Shown here: positions 9,024 through 15,979 of the stretch, piece after piece
Layout: each line of letters opens with the position of its first letter
Numbering within the stretch: the stretch's first letter is position 1
Origin: Candidatus Woesearchaeota archaeon
GTDB taxonomy: Archaea; Nanobdellota; Nanobdellia; Woesearchaeales; UBA10216
NCBI GenBank assembly: GCA_016180065.1
Contig: JACPBY010000004.1
Coordinates: 19,951 to 83,950 of the forward strand
Reading direction: 5' to 3'
Length of the DNA stretch: 64,000 bases
Position numbers and translations under genes: made by a program
The notes under the pieces: model-generated
Told to the model about the DNA's origin: nothing
Database searches by the model: none
Seen by the model: the letters and a program-made list of their open reading frames with translations, nothing else

Positions 9024-9125
9024 CTAGCTTAACTTCAAAATAATAAAAAGTGCAGCTACCACTGCTATAATTACAACTATCACGTCGTGCATGCAAGGCC
9101 CGCCAAACCGCCTGCACTTGCTCAT
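9024..9125 (-). CDS. Small single-helix membrane protein with two cysteines
   Basis: A 33-residue frame reads MSKCRRFGGPCMHD, then about 18 hydrophobic residues, and ends ILKLS. A short Cys-containing N-terminus with one transmembrane helix, directly upstream of the glutaredoxin gene and on the same strand (17 bp gap), makes it plausible that it is expressed with it. There is no homology support; it could be a chance frame in the leader. Confidence 0.4.
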   Translation of the reverse strand: MSKCRRFGGPCMHDVIVVIIAVVAALFIILKLS

Positions 9126-9185
9126 CCTGCAAAGCCAAGCCATGTTTTTTGACCAACCCTGAACTTGGCCAGCCAGTTTATAAAT

Positions 9186-10325
9186 TTAACTGAACTCAAG
9201 CAAAAACTGAATGTTTGAATCGCCTGTTGGGGATTCTATGATTACGCCACTTCCCCTGCCTGCATTGAATCTTTCATTGATAAAGACAGTGCCCTCAAAC
9301 CTTGACAGGTAGCCTGATGGCTCATTTCGGGAGTTCTCAACAAAATCCTTATACGCGCTGTAGTCCTGCACGACGTAAACATTGACCGGGCTTGTTGATG
9401 ACAGCTCAAAGTCTACGGTTATGGCATCCTGCGCAAAATTATAAGCAGGGTTGTGAAGATACTGGAAAGTCACCCACCCCTTATTCAGGCTAAGCTTCTG
9501 CTCCTGCCTTGTGGCTGCAAAATTCATCACAACATAGCACTCTTTTCTCTCGCAATGCATTCCCACTCCGGCATCGCTGTAAAGGCCATCCCTGTCCAGA
9601 AGCGTTGCCCTGTGGCCAGGACTGCCAAGCCAGCCATCCACAGCGGCCCTTGAGAGGTCTGTTTCTTCCGTTATTGAGCTGGAGAAGAACAGGTTCTCGT
9701 TTGCAACCACAAAGATTACGCCCCTGCTGGAAAGGCGTTTCTTCACGTCGTTCCCTGCCGAGTCCGTGTGGTGGAAGCCCTCAATAGGCAAAGCCTCTGC
9801 GTAAGACCTTGCCACTTCAGCTATTCTCTCGTTCCACCTCAAAGCCTTTATGCCTGCTTTTTTCCTTTCCTCATTAGCAAGGCCGAATATTTTCTGCTCA
9901 ATCTTTTCAGCATCAAGGCTGGATGCGTCAAAAACAGCAGTTTTGTATTCCTTCAGCGGAATCTCAAGGTTTATCATGTCAAAGCCCACGTCATAGCTTA
10001 GAAACTCAAAGCGAAATTCAAAGCTGCTTCCTGAAGTTTTGTCATTGCCAAGAAAGATGAGAGTTCCGGGCACCAACGCTTTTTTGGCAATTGTTACCGT
10101 GCCGTTGCTTGTATTGCCAAGCGCCTGGCCGTTAAGGAAAACCTTGCCATCAACAACTTCTCCTGTCTCATTGATTGAGAATGCCAGCGTTACATGGCTT
10201 TCGCCAAGCACCCTGCCAAGGCCAATGCTTTCACTATCCAGCTTCCCAATGTCGCAGCCAGAAACAATAACTGCCATAGCGGCTATTGCCGCGAAAAGCA
10301 AGCCTTGAATCCTTACAGCAGCCAT
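9186..10325 (-). CDS. CAP/SCP-domain (PF00188) secreted lipoprotein-like protein
   Basis: A 379-residue protein with an N-terminal hydrophobic signal ending in VIVSGCD, compatible with a lipobox. The central CAP domain (about residues 140-270) carries LANEERKKAGIKALRWNERIAEVARSYA, FHHTD, ENLF, GWLGSPGHRATLL and GVGMHC, the standard landmarks of the YkwD/SCP family. The flanking beta-rich domains are unrecognised. Such proteins are extracellular or surface-associated and of uncertain biochemical role. The ATG at 10325 is chosen over a TTG three codons upstream. Confidence 0.85.
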   Translation of the reverse strand: MAAVRIQGLLFAAIAAMAVIVSGCDIGKLDSESIGLGRVLGESHVTLAFSINETGEVVDGKVFLNGQALGNTSNGTVTIAKKALVPGTLIFLGNDKTSGSSFEFRFEFLSYDVGFDMINLEIPLKEYKTAVFDASSLDAEKIEQKIFGLANEERKKAGIKALRWNERIAEVARSYAEALPIEGFHHTDSAGNDVKKRLSSRGVIFVVANENLFFSSSITEETDLSRAAVDGWLGSPGHRATLLDRDGLYSDAGVGMHCERKECYVVMNFAATRQEQKLSLNKGWVTFQYLHNPAYNFAQDAITVDFELSSTSPVNVYVVQDYSAYKDFVENSRNEPSGYLSRFEGTVFINERFNAGRGSGVIIESPTGDSNIQFLLEFS

Positions 10326-10385
10326 GAGCAGCAATCCGGAAACGCTGCTTAAATAGGTTTGGCTTTTTAGCCCAATAAGAATAAG

Positions 10386-10460
10386 CGCCCCCTCCGGGAT
10401 TTGAACCCGGATTAAAAGCTCCGGAAGCTCTTGTCATAGTCCGGATTAGACCAAGGGGGC
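10386..10460 (-). tRNA. tRNA-Arg (anticodon CCG), intronless
   Basis: Cloverleaf on the minus strand: acceptor GCCCCCT/AGGGGGC, D-arm with a long loop containing GG, anticodon stem AGAGC/GCTTT around TTCCGGA (anticodon CCG), and T-arm CCGGG-TTCAAAT-CCCGG. Discriminator G; CCA is not encoded. It lies 17 bp downstream of the next tRNA on the same strand. Confidence 0.9.
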
Positions 10461-10477
10461 ATGAATCGGATGGTAAG

Positions 10478-10605
10478 CGCCCCCACTGGGAATTGAACCC
10501 AGATCTCAGCCTTGCCGTGTCGTTTTTTGGTTGAGCTTTTTGCCCACCACAGTGGGGAAAAAGGTCATTCGCGGGGCCGCATCTTGTCCGTTGGACCATA
10601 GGGGC
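10478..10605 (-). tRNA. Intron-containing tRNA, probably tRNA-Arg (GCG)
   Basis: Minus-strand cloverleaf with acceptor GCCCCTA/TGGGGGC, T-arm CTGGG-TTCAATT-CCCAG and anticodon stem CGGCC/GGCTG. Removing a 56-nt intron at the canonical 37/38 site (about 10513-10568) leaves the loop CCGCGAA, anticodon GCG, with the unusual C at position 33 instead of U. The identity is therefore tentative. The intron is homologous to that of the tRNA-Arg(TCG) gene at 30316. Discriminator G. Confidence 0.7.
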
Positions 10606-10620
10606 AACAAGGGCAGTGCA

Positions 10621-10661
10621 AGTCGGCAGTTGCCGACTGCACAGTCGGGCGCATCCCGACT
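10621..10661. repeat. Two GC-rich hairpins flanking the tRNA 5' end
   Basis: AGTCGGCA-GT-TGCCGACT (10621-10638) and AGTCGGG-CGCAT-CCCGACT (10643-10661) are two adjacent hairpins with similar stems. They lie just upstream of the minus-strand tRNA ending at 10605, and CTTTATCAACCC (10671-10682, complement GGGTTGATAAAG) follows. They may be part of a structured leader or a small repeat. Confidence 0.5.
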
Positions 10662-10741
10662 TGTGCCTGCCTTTATCAACCCTCGCCGAAATGACTGGGC
10701 GAAAGGGTCAATCAAGAAAACGAGGAATGGGGCGTTTAAAT

Positions 10742-11128
10742 ATGTTGCTGTGGCAGCGGCTGTTTTTCGCAACGTTTTTAAGCTGTTTCAGATGGAAAAC
10801 TGCCCTGTTCAGAGTTTTCCGTTCGCAGTGGTATGAAGAAAAACTGTCAAAGTTGGATGGTTCTGAAAGGACAAGAGTGGAAAAGTTTGAGCAGGCGCTG
10901 AAAGAGCAGCCTTTTAGCGGAAAGCCTTTGGGATATGAATTCTTTCGTGAGAAGAAATTTGACGGCAAGAGATTGATTTTCTTAGTTTATTCAGAGCATC
11001 AAGTTGTGTTTTTGGTAACAATTGTTGAGAAAAAAGTCCAACAGCAAGCTATTGACATGATAAAATTGAGCTTGGATGCTTACAAAGAGCTGATTGAGAG
11101 AATCATCAAAGATTCTAAATCTCTCTGA
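10742..11128 (+). CDS. RelE/ParE-like toxin, start uncertain
   Basis: The C-terminal 95 residues fit the RelE/ParE mRNA-interferase fold: FRVFRSQWYEEKLSKLDG, an alpha-helical pair, KPLGYEFFREKKFDGKRLIFLVYSEHQVVFLVTIVEKKVQQQAI. The N-terminus is problematic. The promoter-like TTTAAATA (10736-10743) overlaps the only upstream in-frame ATG. The more natural ATG at 10792 lies in another frame that stops after 14 codons. The gene may use a poor start or be disrupted by a small indel near 10800-10810. A small antitoxin-like gene is encoded convergently at its 3' end. Confidence 0.55.
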   Translation: MLLWQRLFFATFLSCFRWKTALFRVFRSQWYEEKLSKLDGSERTRVEKFEQALKEQPFSGKPLGYEFFREKKFDGKRLIFLVYSEHQVVFLVTIVEKKVQQQAIDMIKLSLDAYKELIERIIKDSKSL

Positions 11129-11246
11129 TTTTGCCGGCAAGTATGTCCCTTATCCCTTTGGCAATATCGTCTACCAGCTCGGCATCTACCTTTTCCTTCT
11201 GCTTCAGGCGCTTGTATTCTTCTTCAGATATCATAACCGTCTTCAT
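11115..11246 (-). CDS. Small antitoxin-like protein, convergent with the RelE-like toxin
   Basis: A 43-residue frame encodes MKTVMISEEEYKRLKQKEKV, then DAELVDDIAKGIRDILAGKIREI. This resembles short archaeal RelB-type antitoxins: a beta strand, a SEEEYKRLK helix and a C-terminal ILAGKIRE toxin-binding segment. It starts at an ATG at 11246 after a TTAAATAG box on the minus strand and overlaps the 3' end of the RelE-like gene by 14 bp in opposite orientation. The tail-to-tail order is unusual for a toxin-antitoxin pair. Confidence 0.6.
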   Translation of the reverse strand: MKTVMISEEEYKRLKQKEKVDAELVDDIAKGIRDILAGKIREI

Positions 11247-11343
11247 ACCGCTTTAATCAACCCTCCCACTATTTAAGCTTTTTCCTGTGGCAAGGGCAAA
11301 ACTGCCAAAAGCTTATTAAGCCCCTGCTGCCCCCGCACCCTTT

Positions 11344-11922
11344 ATGCTTTCAAGGATAAAAGAGCTTGTTTCGGGGAATGAGTTGAAAGAGGGGGTTAAG
11401 GCTATGTCTGAAAGCCTGAAGCAGACCACTGCTGCGGTCAGGGAGCAGGTTGAGGCCATGGCTGCGCTAAGGAAGGAAAGCGAGGCAGCAAAGGCATCTG
11501 CTGCGGAGATGGCTGATGAGATAAAAAAATCAGCAAGCTATGCAAGGCAGATGCAGGATGAGCTAAAGACAGCTGTTGCTGAAATCAAGGCTCTGTCTTC
11601 GCACATACAGGGCAGCGTGAAGCAGAAAATCGGCGAAGACCTGATGAGGCTGACTGAAGAGGTAAAAGCGAAGCTTGAAGGCGCTGACCGGCTCAAGGCT
11701 GAGATAGCCTCTGTGGCAGCTTCTGTGGGCAATGAGCTGAACAAGATCAGGGCTGACGCTACAAAACTTTCTGCGGTGACTGCAACGATAAAGGTTGAAG
11801 ACTTTCAACTTACAAAGTTCTCGCAGCAGCTTGCAGCAGCCGATAGCGAGAAGCTGCGCCTGCTAAAGCGGATAGATGAGCTTGAGAGCATCATTGCGAA
11901 GATGCGAAGACAGCCCAGATGA
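11344..11922 (+). CDS. Coiled-coil protein of unknown function
   Basis: A 192-residue, almost fully helical protein with long heptad-like stretches (for example AALRKESEAAKASAAEMADE and LKTAVAEIKALSSH) and no signal peptide or transmembrane segment. The composition recalls methyl-accepting or SMC-like coiled coils, but no defining motif is present. Its stop codon overlaps the next gene's ATG by four bases, which suggests co-translation with the pseudouridine synthase. Function unknown. Confidence 0.65.
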   Translation: MLSRIKELVSGNELKEGVKAMSESLKQTTAAVREQVEAMAALRKESEAAKASAAEMADEIKKSASYARQMQDELKTAVAEIKALSSHIQGSVKQKIGEDLMRLTEEVKAKLEGADRLKAEIASVAASVGNELNKIRADATKLSAVTATIKVEDFQLTKFSQQLAAADSEKLRLLKRIDELESIIAKMRRQPR

Positions 11923-12629
11923 GCGTGAGTGAGGCAAAGATGTTGCAGCGAATCCAGAAAATCATTTCAGCAGCCGGCATAGCTTCACGGAGAAAGGCTG
12001 AAGACCTTATACTGCAGCGAAGGGTAAAGGTCAATGGCAAAACAGCAGTCATAGGCCAGAAGGCTGATGCGGAAAGGGACGAAATAACTGTAGATGACAG
12101 CAGCATAAGGATTCCAAGGAAGAGGTATATTCTCCTTTACAAGCCCTCAGGCTGTGTTACCACGACTGCTGACAGGTTTGCGAAAATGAAGGTAACCGAC
12201 CTGGTGAGCCTGCCTGAAAAGGTTTACCCTGTCGGAAGGCTGGATGCGGATGCAGAAGGCCTGCTTATCATGACAAACGACGGCGAGTTTGCAAACAGGA
12301 TAGCGCATCCAAGATATGAGACTGAAAAGGCCTATGTTGTCAAGCTGCGGCAAAATCTTGGCAGCGAGGATGTTGAAAGGATACGGCGCGGGATTTTCAT
12401 TGATGGCAAAAGGGTTGCTGCAAGGATAAGGCTGCTGCACAAGGACGTTGCAGAGGTTGTTGTGCATGAGGGAATGCACAAGGTTGTGAAAAGGCTGTTC
12501 AAGGCAGTTGGCAATTATGTTCTTAGGATAACAAGGACAAGGATAGGCAGCATCGGGATTGGCAGCCTGAAGCCGGGAAAGTGGAGAGAGCTGGGCAGGG
12601 AAGAGATTGAGGCGCTAGTAAGACGTTAA
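11919..12629 (+). CDS. RsuA/RluB/RluF-family rRNA pseudouridine synthase
   Basis: A 236-residue enzyme with an N-terminal S4 RNA-binding domain (MLQRIQKIISAAGIASRRKAEDLI, RVKVNGK). The catalytic domain carries the GRLDADAEGLLIMTNDG motif, in which the Asp after Arg-Leu is the catalytic residue, plus LLYKPSG, KAYVV and the VHEGMHKVVKRLF segment. The RsuA/RluB family isomerises uridines in rRNA and is mainly bacterial, so lateral acquisition is likely. ATG 11919 overlaps the previous stop; the ATG at 11940 is an alternative start matching the family's usual N-terminus. Confidence 0.9.
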   Translation: MSVSEAKMLQRIQKIISAAGIASRRKAEDLILQRRVKVNGKTAVIGQKADAERDEITVDDSSIRIPRKRYILLYKPSGCVTTTADRFAKMKVTDLVSLPEKVYPVGRLDADAEGLLIMTNDGEFANRIAHPRYETEKAYVVKLRQNLGSEDVERIRRGIFIDGKRVAARIRLLHKDVAEVVVHEGMHKVVKRLFKAVGNYVLRITRTRIGSIGIGSLKPGKWRELGREEIEALVRR

Positions 12630-13672
12630 CCAAACCCTGTAAGGCCTGCGAATATGCTTGTGCCTACGCTCATGCCAATCGCATAGACTATCTGAGAGCC
12701 CAGGAAAAGGAAAGGTATGAACCTTATCCCGCCCTTGATGCTTCCCTTGGTTATGATGGAGATAATCATGCCGGCAAAAAGGGCTATGACCATTATGGCG
12801 TATTTTGAGAAGTCCTTGAACTTTTGCGGGTCTATCGCGACATTGCCAAAGCTTATCGGCATGGCAGAAGCCGCCCCACCTCCGCCTGACTCGCCAAGCT
12901 TGGAGCCGATGTTCTGGAGTATGGTGAGGAACTGGAACGAGAGCGTGAAAAGGCCAGGAGCAACTATGATGACTATCACAACAACGAAAATGACGTAAGA
13001 CAGGTTTGTGGCAGCCATGTCAGCCTTCAGCTCCTTCGTCTGCTCTATGGTGTCAATAACCCGGTCAATGACATCGGCAACCCTGCCTCCTCCCTTCATG
13101 CCTTCAACGATAAGGTCAAAGGACCTTTTCAGCATCGGCGAGTCATATTTCTTTGTGAAGCTGGTGATTGCCTCGTCAACATCTGTTCCGGTCATCACTC
13201 TCTTGGCAGCCAGCCTTACTTCCTGGCTCAGCACGCCAAACTCCGGCTTGATTGCACTCCACAATGACTTTTCAAATGGCATTCCTCCCTTGAGGTTCTC
13301 TGAAACAAGGCGCAGGAAATCAGGAAGCACAGCCTCCATTTTCTTGGTCCGGTTGAATATCCTGAGGTCAATGAATGAGTACAGCAGCACAACAGCTGCT
13401 GCTATGACCGCTCCATGAATGATTGCCCATGCAAGCAGTGCCATCAAAAACTGCACAGGCAGGCTTTGGCTCTTCTCAATAATTATTCCCCAGACCTTGA
13501 AGATGAAAATGTAAGCAACGGGCAGTATGCTAAGCCAGAAAAGGATGCCAATTGAGGAGTAAGGCACAGCGTCTATCCCTGCCTTGGCAAAATAAGCCTT
13601 GAGCTTTGGCCTCATGCGGTCAAAAACGAACGCCTTTCCAATCCCTTCAAACAACTGGCTGCTGAATCCCAT
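12626..13672 (-). CDS. Type II/IV secretion system membrane protein (TadC/PilC/GspF domain), second paralogue
   Basis: A 348-residue membrane protein with the T2SSF domain: soluble helices (LPDFLRLVSENLKGGMPFEKSLWSAI, ITSFTKKYDSPMLKRSFDLIVEGMKGGGRVADVIDRV) between N-terminal and C-terminal transmembrane pairs. It would form, with the 13689 product, the inner-membrane platform of a type IV filament or secretion system powered by the ATPase at 14513. It is last in the operon and overlaps the convergent pseudouridine synthase gene by four bases. Confidence 0.85.
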   Translation of the reverse strand: MGFSSQLFEGIGKAFVFDRMRPKLKAYFAKAGIDAVPYSSIGILFWLSILPVAYIFIFKVWGIIIEKSQSLPVQFLMALLAWAIIHGAVIAAAVVLLYSFIDLRIFNRTKKMEAVLPDFLRLVSENLKGGMPFEKSLWSAIKPEFGVLSQEVRLAAKRVMTGTDVDEAITSFTKKYDSPMLKRSFDLIVEGMKGGGRVADVIDRVIDTIEQTKELKADMAATNLSYVIFVVVIVIIVAPGLFTLSFQFLTILQNIGSKLGESGGGGAASAMPISFGNVAIDPQKFKDFSKYAIMVIALFAGMIISIITKGSIKGGIRFIPFLFLGSQIVYAIGMSVGTSIFAGLTGFG

Positions 13673-13688
13673 TTTTGCATCTCAACCC

Positions 13689-14510
13689 TTACATCTCAAC
13701 CGAAGGCCTTGCAGCCTTAATCATCACAAGGAAGAATCCCTGTATGATTGCGAGCAAAAAAAGCACAGATATCAAGAGGGCGTTGCTTATTGAGATGTTG
13801 AGGAAGCTTGCTATTATCAGGAACATGGTAAGGCCAAGCGAAGGGGCAACGCAAGCCGCAACCATGTATAGGAGCATGAGTGAATTCAGCTTTTTGCCGT
13901 ATTCCTTTATCTCAATAATCTGCTCGCCAGCAATGGAAGCAAGTGTTGCCTTGAGGGGCCCTGTCACGTCTGTCCCGGTCTTCAGCGTCACAAGAAGCTG
14001 CCAAAGTATCCTCCTGAACTTTTCCGAAGAGGTGTAGTTCCTTGCCTGCTCAAGCGCATCCTCAACAGGCGTTCCGGTGTTTATCTCATCAACAATCTCC
14101 CTGAAGTATTTTGATGCAACCCCATAGCCCCTTGAAGCGTCAACAAGCGTGCCGATAATCGGGCTGCCGGACTCTATTTTCATCAGGATGTAGCGCCCTG
14201 CAAAAAGGACATCCTTGTCCATTTCCCGCTGCCTCTTCCTAATCATGCCCTTCGGGACGTTAATGAAGAAAAAAAACATCAGAACGGCTGAGCCAAAGGA
14301 AGCCAGCAGCACAAGCGCGAAAACCTTTTGGGGAGGGAGTGCCTTGGCTGTGGCGAAAAAGGCAAAGGCTGCGAAAGCCAAAGCGCCGTACTGGGAGAGG
14401 CGCAGAGCCCTTTTGAGGTACTGCTCAGGCGTCTGCTTGATGTGCGCCATCCTGAGGTCTTTTTTCAGGCCCGGGAACCGCCTTACCAAGATCTTCTCTA
14501 TCGCTGCCAT
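13689..14510 (-). CDS. Type II/IV secretion system membrane protein (TadB/TadC-like), first paralogue
   Basis: A 273-residue T2SSF-type protein. An N-terminal cytoplasmic segment is followed by two helices (ALAFAAFAFF, VFALVLLASFGSAVLMFFFF), the soluble four-helix unit (GSPIIGTLVDASRGYGVASKYFREIVDEINTGTPVEDALEQA) and C-terminal helices. Two adjacent platform proteins resemble the Tad-type TadB/TadC pair rather than a single archaellar FlaJ. It starts two bases after the ATPase stop, consistent with translational coupling. Confidence 0.85.
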   Translation of the reverse strand: MAAIEKILVRRFPGLKKDLRMAHIKQTPEQYLKRALRLSQYGALAFAAFAFFATAKALPPQKVFALVLLASFGSAVLMFFFFINVPKGMIRKRQREMDKDVLFAGRYILMKIESGSPIIGTLVDASRGYGVASKYFREIVDEINTGTPVEDALEQARNYTSSEKFRRILWQLLVTLKTGTDVTGPLKATLASIAGEQIIEIKEYGKKLNSLMLLYMVAACVAPSLGLTMFLIIASFLNISISNALLISVLFLLAIIQGFFLVMIKAARPSVEM

Positions 14511-14512
14511 GG

Positions 14513-15979
14513 CTAAACCTTGAGCTTGTTAGAATAGTATTTTGCCATTATTACGCCTATCTGGTGCACGTCGCTTATCTTGTTTGCAACAAGCCAATTA
14601 AGCACCTTCACTTTTTCTTGTATTTCCCTGGCTATCTCATCAGGGCCGAGCCCTGTGTAAAGCTCAAGCGTTTCAAGCAGCCGTTTAGGGGCTCCTGTCT
14701 GCATAATCCGGTCATTGGCGACGTCAAGCTGCATTATCACCTGTGAATCCCCGTTGGTTTCTATCTCGGCAAACTGCAAAGTCCTTCTCTTTCCAGTGCG
14801 CCTGTTCCTGTTCTGGACAAGTATGGCCGAAAGCGCCGAAAGCACTGCCTTGGGAACGTCAATTGGCGGGTTTGTGAACCTCATTATTGTTTCCTCAGCA
14901 TTATTGGCGTGAAAAGTGCCATAAACAGAATGCCCGGTATGCATAGCCTCAAAAAGAACTTCTGATTCAGCTTTTCTTCTTATCTCACCCATTATGATTC
15001 GGTCAGGCCTCATCCTCAGGGAGTTCACAACCAGGTCAAGCATTGTCACTTCTCCCTTGCCTTCGGGATTGGGAAGCCTTGTCTCAAGAGGCACCCAGTG
15101 CAGCGTGTTTGGCAAGGTCAGCTCGCGAGTGTCTTCTATGGAAATTATCCTCTGGTTTGGAGGGAAAAAGTTGGCTATGGCGTTCAGGGCTGAAGTCTTG
15201 CCAGAGCCTGTGCCTCCTGCAATAATCATGGAAAGTTCGTGCTGTATGCACAGCCACACCCATGCTGCTGTTTCAGGGTTCATGGTCCCGGAGTTTATCA
15301 AGTCTGTTATGGACCAGGGCTTTTCGGAAAACTTCCTGATTGTTATCGTGTTGCCCCTGCTTGAAATAGGGTTTAAAGTGGCGTTTACCCTGTCTCCTGT
15401 TTTCAGGTGGGCATCCATTAATGGCTTAAGAAGCGTTATCTCCTTGCCAACCTCCCTGCCGATTGTGGTGGCGTAGTGCCTTACCCTGGCTTCTGTCGGG
15501 ATTACAACGTTTGTCCTCAGCCAGCCGTGCTTCCTGTGATAAACCCAGACCGGCTCATTTGCATTGTTGATGACAATCTCCTCAAGGTTGGCATCTTTCA
15601 GAAGGATTTCTATATTTCCCAGCCCGATGTTCTGCTGCATGACATGGCTTACCAGCACGTTTGTTGTCTCATTGTTTATCCCTGGAAAATATTTTTTTAT
15701 AAGCAGCCTTATTTCTTCCTCAAACCTCTTGCCAATGTCCTCCCCCCCTTCCGCCTCAGGCAGGTTTATGGTGCCAACCATGACCTTGGACAGAAACTCC
15801 TCCTTCAGCTTGTTAAGAATCCTGAGCGTTGTGTCGCTTATGTTCAGGAAAGAAATCGCATATATGGGTACAGTCTCCCCTTCTGCTGAGTAAATCTTAA
15901 CGTCAACAACCACTCCGCTTATCTGGAGCTTGTAAGCGTCAATAAGCTGCTTCACGCTTTCTGAACCCGGAGGCGGCAT
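14513..15979 (-). CDS. Type II/IV secretion system assembly ATPase (TadA/VirB11/GspE family)
   Basis: A 488-residue hexameric ATPase with an N-terminal domain, Walker A GGTGSGKTSALNA (about residue 253), a Walker B/Asp-box region SIEDTRELTLP, a DRIIMGEIRRKAESEVLFEAMHTGHSVYGTFHANNAEE block and the usual LVQNR arginine region. It would energise assembly of the pilin-like proteins at 1406-4887. The ATG at 15979 overlaps the TGA of the upstream gene (TGATG). An ATG five codons further upstream is possible but would overlap more. Confidence 0.92.
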   Translation of the reverse strand: MPPPGSESVKQLIDAYKLQISGVVVDVKIYSAEGETVPIYAISFLNISDTTLRILNKLKEEFLSKVMVGTINLPEAEGGEDIGKRFEEEIRLLIKKYFPGINNETTNVLVSHVMQQNIGLGNIEILLKDANLEEIVINNANEPVWVYHRKHGWLRTNVVIPTEARVRHYATTIGREVGKEITLLKPLMDAHLKTGDRVNATLNPISSRGNTITIRKFSEKPWSITDLINSGTMNPETAAWVWLCIQHELSMIIAGGTGSGKTSALNAIANFFPPNQRIISIEDTRELTLPNTLHWVPLETRLPNPEGKGEVTMLDLVVNSLRMRPDRIIMGEIRRKAESEVLFEAMHTGHSVYGTFHANNAEETIMRFTNPPIDVPKAVLSALSAILVQNRNRRTGKRRTLQFAEIETNGDSQVIMQLDVANDRIMQTGAPKRLLETLELYTGLGPDEIAREIQEKVKVLNWLVANKISDVHQIGVIMAKYYSNKLKV

